From assembly GCA_947628765.1 (NCBI GenBank), contig CANRBD010000003.1, forward strand, positions 1-28,320: 28,320 nt of DNA, given 5' to 3'. This document shows, piece after piece, positions 20,287 to 28,313 of the stretch. Origin of the DNA: an uncultured Bacilli bacterium. Lineage in GTDB: Bacteria; Bacillota_I; Bacilli_A; RF39; UBA660. Every line of letters starts with the position of its first letter. The first letter of the stretch is position 1. The position numbers and the translations under genes are program-made. Below the pieces are notes generated by a model. It was given only the letters and a program-made list of their open reading frames with translations, ran no database searches and was not told the origin of the DNA.

Positions 20287-21372
20287 ATGAAAAAAATCTT
20301 ATTTGGAATTACTTGCTTATTTGCTAGTATGGTAGTAATGCCAAATGTATATGCTGCTACAGAAGTTACAAGTGCTGGCACATTAGCTACAGCTATTAGT
20401 GAACTTCACGGTCAAGATGGTACAGTTAAAATTACAAGCGGTTTTACTGCAGACGAAATGATTACCATCCAAGATGTACAAGGATCTATTACTATTGATT
20501 TAAATGGTCAAAAAATTGATAGAAATGGTGGAACTACTGTTTTCGACATTAAAAAAAGTAATGTAACTTTCAAAGATAGTACTGGTAAAGGTTCTATAGA
20601 ACATACTGGTAATGGGGGAGCAATCTATGCTGACTCAAATTCAACAGTTACTATCGAAAGTGGTACTTATAAAGGTGGAATCATGGCTTGGGGTGATAAA
20701 GCTACTATTAATATCAAAGGCGGTACTATAGAAGCAACCGGTTTTGCCGTTGCTGGTAATGGAAAATATACTACAAATTCAACTATTACAATTTCTGGTG
20801 GTACTTTAACAAGTACTGGAACTGCTGCTATTTATCAACCACAAAGTGGTACTCTTACTGTTACAAACGGAAATATAACTGGTAAAGTCGGAATTGTAGC
20901 TCGCCAAGGTAATGTTAAAGTTACTGGCGGAAAAATCACTGCTAATGGTGATGCCGGAACTAAAGATAGAGTTGGGGATGCTAAAACTGCTGAAGGTGGT
21001 TATGTTGAAGTACCTTTAGGAGTAGCTGTTGTTGTTGATAATACTGAAAGTGCTTATCCTAATACTGCTAAAGTAGAAATTACTGGTGGTACTTTTGATA
21101 CAACTGATACTCCAGTTGCCTCTTTTGGTAAAATTGCTAGTGATATCGTTGTAAAAGGCGGAAAATTCAATAAAAAAGTTGAGACAATGTATGTTGCTGA
21201 AGGTCTTACACAAACAGCTTCAGGAAATGTAATAGCTGAAACTGAAGATGAAAATGCATTAGATAACGTTCCAAAAACTGGTTCAAGCCTTCCAATCGCA
21301 CTAATTGGTCTATTAGGATTAGCTACATTAGCTGGAGCTTATTCATTAAAATTAGCTTACGCTAGAAAGTAG
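20287..21372 (+). CDS. Surface protein 3, sortase-anchored beta-helix protein
   Basis: A 361-residue secreted protein. The signal peptide (about 1-23) ends VMPNVYA, as in surface protein 2. The ectodomain is a parallel beta-helix with clear rungs: ITIDLNGQKI, NVTFKDSTGKGSI, STVTIESGTYKGG, ATINIKGGTIEATG, STITISGGTLTSTG, GTLTVTNGNITG, NVKVTGGKITANG and KVEITGGTFD. The rung spacing of about 20 residues and the Gly-Gly-Thr turns are regular. NVPKTG (327-332), a hydrophobic segment and ARK follow. ATG 20287 lies six bases after AGGAGG, in a start region identical to that of surface protein 1. It is related to surface protein 2 in fold and ends but not closely in the ectodomain. With the 9-G promoter it should be the expressed member here. 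Confidence 0.88.
   Translation: MKKILFGITCLFASMVVMPNVYAATEVTSAGTLATAISELHGQDGTVKITSGFTADEMITIQDVQGSITIDLNGQKIDRNGGTTVFDIKKSNVTFKDSTGKGSIEHTGNGGAIYADSNSTVTIESGTYKGGIMAWGDKATINIKGGTIEATGFAVAGNGKYTTNSTITISGGTLTSTGTAAIYQPQSGTLTVTNGNITGKVGIVARQGNVKVTGGKITANGDAGTKDRVGDAKTAEGGYVEVPLGVAVVVDNTESAYPNTAKVEITGGTFDTTDTPVASFGKIASDIVVKGGKFNKKVETMYVAEGLTQTASGNVIAETEDENALDNVPKTGSSLPIALIGLLGLATLAGAYSLKLAYARK
21253..21372 (+). repeat. Sorting-signal cassette, copy 3
   Basis: The final 120 bases coding for NALDNVPKTG to the stop, about 95% identical to copy 2 at DNA level. Confidence 0.88.
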
Positions 21373-21376
21373 TTAC

Positions 21377-21408
21377 AAAAAACAAGTGATTTTATTCACT
21401 TGTTTTTT
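21377..21408. terminator. Bidirectional terminator between surface protein 3 and ferredoxin
   Basis: A 13-bp stem (21377-21389 with 21396-21408) with loop TTTTAT and six-base A/T ends on both sides. The ferredoxin stop codon lies in the loop region. Confidence 0.9.
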
Positions 21409-21589
21409 CATCTTCAATTTTAATAGCGCCAGTTGGGCAAGCACTTGCGGCATCTCTTACTTCATCAGTAACTTCATCATTTTTAGCTTGAGCTAGATTA
21501 TCATCACCAAATTCAAAGTGATCAGGGCAAATAGCTACACATGAACCACAAGCAATGCATAAGTCTTTATCAACGTGTACTTTTTCCAT
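21392..21589 (-). CDS. fer: Ferredoxin, probably single [4Fe-4S]
   Basis: A 65-residue cytoplasmic electron carrier. C11, C14 and C17 of CIACGSC plus C51 of ACPTGAI form the usual ligand set for one [4Fe-4S] cluster. C21 (CVAICP) is an extra cysteine in the place used by two-cluster ferredoxins, but the second triad is missing, so one cluster is expected. The middle is acidic, as usual. I place the start at ATG 21589-21587, preceded by AGGAGG; an upstream in-frame ATG would add 24 unrelated residues across the promoter. It is monocistronic. PPDK metabolism and a radical SAM enzyme in this window fit an anaerobe that relies on ferredoxin, but no direct partner is adjacent. Confidence 0.92.
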   Translation of the reverse strand: MEKVHVDKDLCIACGSCVAICPDHFEFGDDNLAQAKNDEVTDEVRDAASACPTGAIKIEDEKTSE

Positions 21590-21608
21590 AATATTCCTCC
21601 TACTTATA

Positions 21609-21637
21609 ATTATAAAGAAAAAGTGTCTAATTTGCAA
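21609..21637 (-). promoter_or_regulatory. Sigma-A promoter of the ferredoxin gene
   Basis: Minus-strand TTGCAA (21637-21632), 17-bp spacer, TATAAT (21614-21609). Confidence 0.75.
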
Positions 21638-21665
21638 TACCACCCTTTTAAAAAAAAGCAAAATA

Positions 21666-21674
21666 TGTTATTAT
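21666..21674 (+). promoter_or_regulatory. Extended -10 promoter of the tail-anchored unknown gene
   Basis: TGTTATTAT, with no convincing -35. It lies 18 bases before the start. Confidence 0.4.
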
Positions 21675-21692
21675 TAAACTAGAGGTGGTAAC

Positions 21693-22502
21693 ATGGCAAC
21701 GAGGATGCAAAAATATTACAAAAGTGAACGAGTAACCAGCCATGATAATTCCCGTAGCAAGCGTAATAAAGATTTATATGGCGAGATATATTCAAATAGT
21801 AAATATTCCAATATTGAAGGTATTGCCACAATCGATAATGCCAATGAAGTTGATATTACCAAAGTAAAAGAAATGCTGCGTAATCGTGAAAATTATCAAA
21901 AAGAAAGACAATATCGTAAAGTAACAGGGGATTATCAAAATCCCGAGCGTATTAAGCCAACGATTACCCATACATTTCCTGAAGAAGAACAAAATTATGA
22001 TATTAGAGATGTTTTAAAAGAAGCTAAAGAACACAAAGAACCTGATAATAAAGAACGAGTTCTTCGCAATACAGGATATAATATTTTAAAGAATCTCGAT
22101 TTAAAAGATGAGGTTCGCCGTGAAGATTATTATGAAGAGAATAGCGAAGATGATTTAAAAGAACTAATTCAAACTATTACCAATACAAGCATGTTAAATA
22201 AATTAGGCGATGCCGAACTAGCTGAGGATTTGTTTAGCGAACTGCATGATGATGATACCAAAATAGGTGAGATTAAAGATGTTCGTGCTTTAATCGAAGC
22301 TGAAGAAGGTAAAACTGATAAAATCGATCCTAATGAGCCAACATCTTATGACCGTTCATTTTTTACGTCTAGTCTAAAACTAAGTAAATTTGATTTTGAA
22401 GGCAGTGGCCGACGTAGAAGTATTATCAGTCTTATCATTATTATTGTTTTAGTAATAATTATTGTCGTATCAAGTATTTTACTTATTATGAGGATGCTTT
22501 AA
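21693..22502 (+). CDS. Tail-anchored protein of unknown function (269 residues)
   Basis: I do not recognise this protein. Residues 1-240 are highly charged and probably cytoplasmic: a basic start (about 1-30), then a long acidic, helix-rich region with several Tyr-rich patches (YYKSER, EIYSNSKYSN, DYYEENSEDD). A single hydrophobic segment (about 246-266: a run of Ile, Val and Ser) ends the chain just before MRML, so it would be tail-anchored in the membrane with the bulk inside. ATG 21693 follows AGAGGTGG. Its last 24 bases overlap the end of the convergent gerB gene and no terminator separates them. The charge pattern suggests a protein-protein scaffold, but this is only an impression from composition. 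Confidence 0.72.
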   Translation: MATRMQKYYKSERVTSHDNSRSKRNKDLYGEIYSNSKYSNIEGIATIDNANEVDITKVKEMLRNRENYQKERQYRKVTGDYQNPERIKPTITHTFPEEEQNYDIRDVLKEAKEHKEPDNKERVLRNTGYNILKNLDLKDEVRREDYYEENSEDDLKELIQTITNTSMLNKLGDAELAEDLFSELHDDDTKIGEIKDVRALIEAEEGKTDKIDPNEPTSYDRSFFTSSLKLSKFDFEGSGRRRSIISLIIIIVLVIIIVVSSILLIMRML

Positions 22503-23561
22503 GTGACAAGCAATCCAAATAATAAGAGGAATTATAAAGAAGAAGAAAAACATAAAATAAAGCATTGGAATTTTAAAAAGTTCATTCATCGATCCATTAG
22601 TAACTAAGATAAATGGATTAATAAATACAAGCATTAAACAAGCAAAGACAATAAATACTTTGTTTGTTTTTTCTTTGAATTTAAAAGTATGCGCGCATGT
22701 TTTACAAACATAATATAAACCAACCATAATTAAAATAAATAAAGCAATCAGCCATTCAATAGATAAAATACTTTCAACTCTATCGACAAAATTACCAATT
22801 TCTACTTTTTTAAGTAAATGGAATTCAGGATATTCATATAACATGGAAAGTTCAATGCCAAAAGTACCTACAGTTAAAAAGGCGGCATCAGCTAAAGTTA
22901 AAATAGCAATAATGTAAAAAATAGCGCTTTTCTTTTTACTGTAATTAGTCAGTGATGATTTTGGAATAATTAATAAAAAGAAAAGAGGTAAAATGTTATA
23001 AGCAATAACAATTAAAGACCCATGAAAAATAGAAGGGGTACTAGTGAATATAGGTTTTAAATTATTTAATTCGACACCACTAAATACACTAGCGGTAATA
23101 AAAATAACCGCTATCACTACTGGATAAAATAAAAGTAAACTAGTCCTTGAAATAGCATTAATGCCTTTTAAAACTCCATAAATAATCGGAACAATAAATA
23201 CCGCGGCAATTAAAACAGGGGATGTACGATATAAAAATTGGGTATTGATAAAGTGCACAATATCATGAAAAGCTAGTTGCGCGACAACAGCTACGCCCAC
23301 GGCTAAAATAATATTCAGAACTTTGCCAAACTTTCCAAATAAATACTCATTTAATTCACATATATTTTTGTTTTCATCATAATTGCGTAGATATGAAAAA
23401 ATGGCTAATGGAATAAAACCTAAAACTAAAGCAATTAAAACACTAATCCAAGAATCTCTTTTACTAATTGAAATAATAGTACTAATAGTAATGCCAATAT
23501 AACCAGCTCTAATTAAAAACCAAACAAGACTATTATATTCCATCGAAGTTATTTTTTTCAT
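22479..23561 (-). CDS. gerB: Spore germination permease subunit GerB
   Basis: A 360-residue integral membrane protein of the GerAB/spore germination permease family (amino acid-polyamine superfamily), one of three germinant receptor subunits in the spore inner membrane and the likely germinant-binding one. About ten hydrophobic segments are visible. The N-terminal SMEYNSLVWFLIRAGYIG, the INTQFLYRTSP loop and the NNLKPIF segment match the family. The start overlaps the gerC stop as ATGA, so the two are translationally coupled. It is the last gene of the operon; its end overlaps the convergent tail-anchored gene by 24 bases. Confidence 0.92.
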   Translation of the reverse strand: MKKITSMEYNSLVWFLIRAGYIGITISTIISISKRDSWISVLIALVLGFIPLAIFSYLRNYDENKNICELNEYLFGKFGKVLNIILAVGVAVVAQLAFHDIVHFINTQFLYRTSPVLIAAVFIVPIIYGVLKGINAISRTSLLLFYPVVIAVIFITASVFSGVELNNLKPIFTSTPSIFHGSLIVIAYNILPLFFLLIIPKSSLTNYSKKKSAIFYIIAILTLADAAFLTVGTFGIELSMLYEYPEFHLLKKVEIGNFVDRVESILSIEWLIALFILIMVGLYYVCKTCAHTFKFKEKTNKVFIVFACLMLVFINPFILVTNGSMNELFKIPMLYFMFFFFFIIPLIIWIACHLKHPHNK

Positions 23562-24736
23562 TTTAATACCTCCCCAATTGTTCGATTTAAAGATCCCGAA
23601 GATGCTATTTGAAAGTCAGTTTTAATATTGACTTTTAATTTAGGAAAATAGTCGCGATTCCACTTTTTTTCAATTTGATTCCATTTTTGGGGGTATATTC
23701 CATATAATTTATTGCCAAATCCAAAGACATCTGCATGGTATTTTTCCTGCATTTTTTTCAAGGTTTTTTCAAAGGCTTTTTTAGTTTCTTTTTCTAATTT
23801 CTTCTCCATTTTTTTAACGACTTTAGTTTTTTCAATATCTATTTTTCCATTCACTTCAGATAAATATCCTTGACCTTTAACTTTAATATTAATATGGTTA
23901 AAATCTTTAATATCAGTTTTAGTATTAACATCATTAGAAATAAAAACCACATCATGATTATCATATTTAAAAGAAAATTTAAATTCACTAATATTATCAT
24001 TTAAAACACTAATTGCTTGACTATCTTTTTCGCCAACATAACCGACAAATTTATCTTTGATAAAAATGGCCGCATCGTTTAATTTAAGATAGGTAGCTGG
24101 TTCAGTTTTTTCTAAGTTTTTTTCTGTACTACCTTTTTTTTCACTACCAACTACGGTAACTGCTGGCAAGGTTGGATCAAAACCTTTGCTTAAAATCCTT
24201 TCAACAAAAGGACTATATTTAATATTAGAAGTTAAAGATTCAAAAGTGGAATTTGATTCAATTAAAGAGGCAATACTCTGTGATGGAAAAGATTCTAATG
24301 GCTCGACAATTTTTAAAATAGTTTTAGCGGTTTTTTCTTTAGATTGTAAGAGATAAAATTGTTTTCGTGTTTCTGGATTACGTAAAAGCCAATCAGCTAT
24401 TTTTAAAAATCCCTCTTGAGCAATTTCTTCAGATATCACGACAACATTAATATGGCCATAATATAAACTTTTAGGAGTTTTTCGGTCAATCACATTAGTA
24501 GCTTCATTTAAAGTTTCGCCTTTACCTGAATAAATAGTTGTCGTCGCTTCACCTTCTTTATTACTAGTTTGACTTTTAGGAGAATTAGCAATTAGATAAG
24601 AAAGTTCATATTTTCCATCATCAGCTTTATCGATAGCGATACTAGTGACAATCGCCAAATCATTAATTTCGCGGTAATTACCACAACCTGTAATTAGAAA
24701 TATTAAAGCTAAAAGCAAGATAATTTTATTTTTCAT
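23558..24736 (-). CDS. gerC: Spore germination lipoprotein GerC
   Basis: A 392-residue Ger(x)C-family lipoprotein and the peripheral subunit of the germinant receptor. The signal peptide carries the lipobox LITGC with C18, then GNYREINDLAIV, the conserved N-terminal motif. The middle includes YGHINVVVISEEIA and the end KWNQIEKKWNRDYFPKLKVN (family C-terminal domain). I place the start at ATG 24736-24734, seven bases after AGGAGG; longer in-frame starts would run deep into gerA. It overlaps the gerA end by 11 bases and the gerB start by four. Its TGA is a true stop. Confidence 0.93.
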   Translation of the reverse strand: MKNKIILLLALIFLITGCGNYREINDLAIVTSIAIDKADDGKYELSYLIANSPKSQTSNKEGEATTTIYSGKGETLNEATNVIDRKTPKSLYYGHINVVVISEEIAQEGFLKIADWLLRNPETRKQFYLLQSKEKTAKTILKIVEPLESFPSQSIASLIESNSTFESLTSNIKYSPFVERILSKGFDPTLPAVTVVGSEKKGSTEKNLEKTEPATYLKLNDAAIFIKDKFVGYVGEKDSQAISVLNDNISEFKFSFKYDNHDVVFISNDVNTKTDIKDFNHINIKVKGQGYLSEVNGKIDIEKTKVVKKMEKKLEKETKKAFEKTLKKMQEKYHADVFGFGNKLYGIYPQKWNQIEKKWNRDYFPKLKVNIKTDFQIASSGSLNRTIGEVLK

Positions 24737-26180
24737 TGTGGCCTCCTTGTTTAGTCTTATCTTTGTTTTGTAAATATTCCGGTCTTTTAAAAATGCGAGG
24801 TAGTGGATAACGCACCACGGCATCTTTTTGACTAGAATGAATAAGTGGGCTAAAAGGAGCCAGGAATGGTACTCCAAAACTATCTAAAGATGAAAGTTTA
24901 AGGACTAACATTAAGCCCGTAGCCACCACGCCAATTAAACCGAAAAAAGTGGCTGAGAGAATGAAAATAAAACGCCATGATCTAATACCATTCATAAAAT
25001 CAACATCAGTAAAAATTAAACTGCAAATAGATGTAATCGCAATTACAATAACGGCGATTGGTGAAACAATACCAGCATCGACCGCTGCTTGTCCTAAAAT
25101 TAAAGCCCCAACAATACTCATAGAGGCTCCCATATTAGCTGGCGAGCGGACATCGCTTTCTCGTAAAATTTCAAAGATCGCCATTAATAAAATGACTTCA
25201 AAAAAAGTTGGAAAAGGTACACCTTCCCGCTGTACAGCTAAAGAAATTAATAGTTCATCAGGAACTACAGTTTGGTCAAATGTAGTAATTGCAATATAAA
25301 TAGCGGGAGTAAATAATGTAATAATTAAAGCGATAACTTTTAAAATTCTAGTAAAACTAATACTAAAAGGTTTTTGATATTGGTCTTCAGAAGTATGAAT
25401 AAAATCAATAAAAACATTTGGTAAAATTAAAACAAATGGTGAATTTTCAACTAAAATAACAATTTTACCATCTAAAAGAGATTGACAAGCTAAATCGGGT
25501 CTTTCGGTACTTAATATTTGTGGGAATACAGATTTTTTATTAAGCATGTATTCTCTTAAATTACCACCATCTAATATACCATCGATATCGATTTTCTCTA
25601 AAACTTGTTTAATCGCCTCAACACAATTTGTATCGGCAATATCTTTAATATAGGCAATATTAACTTTAGATTTAGTGCGTGCGCCGACTTTTACTTCATC
25701 GAACCATAAGTTATGATCTTTAATACGTTTACGGATAAGTCCTAAATTTTTAGAATTACTTTCAGTAAAACTATCTTTAGGACCTCTTAAAATAGGCTCA
25801 GAAGTTGATTCAGTTACCCCTCGATCTAAAGTGGCTCTAGTTTCTAAAGCCATAGCCTCGTTTACGTCGTCAGCAATTATAATAGTAAAACCTGATGATA
25901 AATAATAAGGAAAATCACTAAAATTAGTAACCGTAGTTAGCTGGGAATTAAAAATATTATTTTTTAAATGATTATAAATATTACTTAACTTATTCGTGTT
26001 TTTAGCTACATAATCGATACTTTTAATTATAAATTTACTAACTGTTTCACTACTACTAGAACTTTCCATAAATAAAACACCGATATCCGTGCCGTGAACA
26101 TCGATTATTCTAGTTTGCAAATCTGAACTATTTCCATATAATTTTTTAACTTTTTCAATTATCAATTTGGCTTTGGTCAT
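24726..26180 (-). CDS. gerA: Spore germination protein GerA
   Basis: A 484-residue GerA-family subunit of the germinant receptor. A soluble N-terminal domain (about 1-275, including MALETRATLDRGVTESTSEPILRGPKDSFTE split around residues 110-145) is followed by about five membrane segments, with the conserved RREGVPFP-like element (QREGVPFPTFFEVILLM) and a cytoplasmic end (FKRPEYLQNKDK). The gene order gerA-gerC-gerB is that of the B. subtilis gerK operon. Start: ATG 26180 or GTG 26189; neither has a strong ribosome binding site, and I prefer the ATG because the sigma-G-like promoter would leave too short a leader for the GTG. Expression is expected in the forespore. Confidence 0.94.
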   Translation of the reverse strand: MTKAKLIIEKVKKLYGNSSDLQTRIIDVHGTDIGVLFMESSSSSETVSKFIIKSIDYVAKNTNKLSNIYNHLKNNIFNSQLTTVTNFSDFPYYLSSGFTIIIADDVNEAMALETRATLDRGVTESTSEPILRGPKDSFTESNSKNLGLIRKRIKDHNLWFDEVKVGARTKSKVNIAYIKDIADTNCVEAIKQVLEKIDIDGILDGGNLREYMLNKKSVFPQILSTERPDLACQSLLDGKIVILVENSPFVLILPNVFIDFIHTSEDQYQKPFSISFTRILKVIALIITLFTPAIYIAITTFDQTVVPDELLISLAVQREGVPFPTFFEVILLMAIFEILRESDVRSPANMGASMSIVGALILGQAAVDAGIVSPIAVIVIAITSICSLIFTDVDFMNGIRSWRFIFILSATFFGLIGVVATGLMLVLKLSSLDSFGVPFLAPFSPLIHSSQKDAVVRYPLPRIFKRPEYLQNKDKTKQGGHNEK

Positions 26181-26202
26181 ATGAACCACTCGTTTCTCTT
26201 TT

Positions 26203-26232
26203 TATTATGGTAAAAATACTTAAAAATATTCA
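26203..26232 (-). promoter_or_regulatory. Sigma-G-like (forespore) promoter of the gerA-gerC-gerB operon
   Basis: Minus-strand TGAATA (26232-26227), 17-bp spacer, CATAATA (26209-26203). This fits the SigF/SigG consensus (-35 like GTATA/TGAATA, -10 CATNNTA), and ger operons are SigG-dependent in B. subtilis. Confidence 0.75.
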
Positions 26233-26294
26233 AATAACTACATTTACAAAAATACATATCAAAAGTACTAAAACGTGCTAAAAAATGAGATACG

Positions 26295-26303
26295 TGATAT
26301 ACT
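26295..26303 (+). promoter_or_regulatory. Extended -10 promoter of the HAD phosphatase and rRNA methyltransferase genes
   Basis: TGATATACT, with no good -35. The leader to ATG 26327 is about 17 bases and contains AAGGAG. Confidence 0.5.
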
Positions 26304-26326
26304 ATTGATAGATAAGGAGCAGACTT

Positions 26327-27142
26327 ATGATAATTTATGATGATAAGAAAATTTCTCAAATCGCTAATTGGCAAGATAAAGAAATTTATATGTTATTAGA
26401 TTTTGATCGGACTATTACCGATACTTATAGTGAAATGTCATGGGGTATTTTATCTAAAAGCAAATTAGTTCCTAAAGAATATCGCCTTGATAGAGAAAAA
26501 CTACATAATCATTATAGGCCCATTGAACTAGATGAATCACTAGATGAAGAAACTAAAAAGAAATACATGGAAGAGTGGTTTTATAAACATATAAATATGC
26601 TTATTAAATATAAAATTTCTAAGCAAATTATTGATGATACTTGTAAAAATTTAAATTTAATGAAATTTAGAGATGGGATGAAAGAATTTTTAATTAATAT
26701 GCATAAACGAAAAATACCAGTAGTTATTATGTCGGCCGGCATCGGTAATTTCATTAAAGCTTTTTTAAAATATCATCACTGTTTATTTGATAACATTTAT
26801 ATTGTGTCCAATTTTTTAGAATTTAAAGATGGTATAGCTCATGGTATGGGTTCAAATATTATTCACTCATTAAATAAAAGTAATGAATTACTTACTGATG
26901 ACATTAAAGCCAAACTTAAAGGCAGACATAAAATAATTTTATTTGGTGATACATGCGCTGATACGAAAATGTCAGGGCATGTTCCGAGCCAAAATGTTTT
27001 AAAGATTGGTTTTTTAGCAGAAAATATCGATAACAATATCGATGCGTATAAAAAAGTTTATGATGTTATTTGTTTAGGGCCTACATCAATGAAAGATGTA
27101 AGTAAAATAGTTAAGATAGTAGGTTGTAATTATGAAATGTAA
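26327..27142 (+). CDS. HAD-family pyrimidine 5'-nucleotidase-like protein (UMPH-1 type)
   Basis: A 271-residue cytoplasmic phosphatase of the HAD superfamily. The nucleophile motif is D25-F-D27-R-T29-ITDTYSEMSWG; motif II is VVIMSAGIGNF; a later HSLNKSNE segment recalls the HxxNKN of eukaryotic UMPH-1/cytosolic 5'-nucleotidase III, and motif IV is LFGDTCADTKM with its acidic pair. The SEMSWG and SAGIG elements separate it from phosphoserine phosphatases. The likely reaction is removal of phosphate from pyrimidine nucleoside monophosphates, but substrate specificity is inferred from family only. Its last 11 bases overlap the start of the rRNA methyltransferase gene, so the two are probably co-translated. 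Confidence 0.82.
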   Translation: MIIYDDKKISQIANWQDKEIYMLLDFDRTITDTYSEMSWGILSKSKLVPKEYRLDREKLHNHYRPIELDESLDEETKKKYMEEWFYKHINMLIKYKISKQIIDDTCKNLNLMKFRDGMKEFLINMHKRKIPVVIMSAGIGNFIKAFLKYHHCLFDNIYIVSNFLEFKDGIAHGMGSNIIHSLNKSNELLTDDIKAKLKGRHKIILFGDTCADTKMSGHVPSQNVLKIGFLAENIDNNIDAYKKVYDVICLGPTSMKDVSKIVKIVGCNYEM

Positions 27143-28313
27143 GTGTCTTAGATTAGATGATATGGGTAGGGGTATTGCTTTAGTGGATGGCAAAACGACT
27201 TTTATTAGTAATTTACTTCCAGGTGAAGAAGCGGAAATTGACCTCGTTTTAAGCAAGAAAAAATATAATGAAGGCAAAATTATTAAGCTTTTAACAAAAT
27301 GCCCCGATAGAGTAGAGCCAAAATGTCCTTATTTAAATTGTGGCTGCCAATTAAAACATTTAAAATATGAACAAGAACTTAATTATAAAGAAAACAAATT
27401 ACAAAGTATTTTGTCGAAGTTTGGAAAAATCGATGTTGCGATAAATAAAATAGTTTATGATAACAATATGCATTATCGCAATAAAATCACTTTAAAAGTA
27501 AATAAAAAAGTTGGTTATTTTAGTAATAATTCTAATAACTTTATTCCGATTAAAGCTTGTGAATTAGTTTCTTCTAAAACAAATAAAATAATTGAACTTT
27601 TAAATAAAGAAGATTTAAAAGAAGTGAATGAAATTGTAATTAAAGATTTTGATGAATTAATGCTTATCATTAAAGGTAAGATGAACGTATCAAATATTGC
27701 CAAACATGTAGATACCATTTATATGGATAATAAATTAATCAAAGGTAGTCCTTATGTGACTACTAAATTAAAAGATTTAACTTTTAAAATTTCCAAAGAT
27801 TCATTTTTTCAAGTTAATAAGACAATGACTGAAACACTTTATGATATTGTTATTAATCAATTAATGCCTGATCAAGAACAAACCGTTTTAGATTTATATT
27901 GTGGAACGGGAACTATCAGTCTTTTATTAAGTAAATATTTTAAAAACGTAATTGGTATAGAGATAAATAAAGAAGCCGTTAAATGCGCCAATATAAATAA
28001 AGAGATTAATCATATTAAAAATGTTGAATTTATATGCGGTGATGTTTCGCAAAAACTTAAATATTTAAAAGCTGATAAAATAGTTGTTGATCCTCCTAGA
28101 AGTGGGCTTACAAAAGAAAATATCCGCGATATTTTAAAATTCAATGCGGATACTTTAGTTTATATTTCGTGTAACCCCATTACCTTAGCGCGAGATTTAG
28201 ATTTATTAAAGGCAAAATATGATGTCCTTTCGGTAACGCCTGTTAATATGTTCCCAAGGACCTATCATATTGAAACTGTCGTTAAATTAAACAAAAAGAG
28301 CATTTGTAAATAA
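27132..28313 (+). CDS. rlmD: 23S rRNA (uracil-C5)-methyltransferase, RlmD/RlmCD/TrmA family
   Basis: A 393-residue SAM-dependent enzyme of the TrmA/RumA family that methylates uridine C5 in 23S rRNA. A TRAM-like RNA-binding domain (about 1-55) is followed by a cysteine cluster (C57, C65, C70, C72) where the family's [4Fe-4S] site lies; its spacing, CPYLNCGC, is shorter than the CxxxxxCxxC of E. coli RlmD. Residues 200-393 form the methyltransferase domain with DLYCGTGTISLLLS (SAM binding), VVDPPRSG and YISCNP with the catalytic C347. In Gram-positive bacteria one such enzyme may modify two sites (RlmCD). ATG 27132 overlaps the previous gene; the 11-base overlap suggests coupling. Length is slightly short for the family. 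Confidence 0.9.
   Translation: MKCKCLRLDDMGRGIALVDGKTTFISNLLPGEEAEIDLVLSKKKYNEGKIIKLLTKCPDRVEPKCPYLNCGCQLKHLKYEQELNYKENKLQSILSKFGKIDVAINKIVYDNNMHYRNKITLKVNKKVGYFSNNSNNFIPIKACELVSSKTNKIIELLNKEDLKEVNEIVIKDFDELMLIIKGKMNVSNIAKHVDTIYMDNKLIKGSPYVTTKLKDLTFKISKDSFFQVNKTMTETLYDIVINQLMPDQEQTVLDLYCGTGTISLLLSKYFKNVIGIEINKEAVKCANINKEINHIKNVEFICGDVSQKLKYLKADKIVVDPPRSGLTKENIRDILKFNADTLVYISCNPITLARDLDLLKAKYDVLSVTPVNMFPRTYHIETVVKLNKKSICK

Noticed and set aside
16428..21372. The surface locus as a sortase-assembled pilus
   Set aside because: There is no class C sortase, no pilin motif or E-box-like repeat, and the sortase is class B, so single-protein wall anchoring is more likely.
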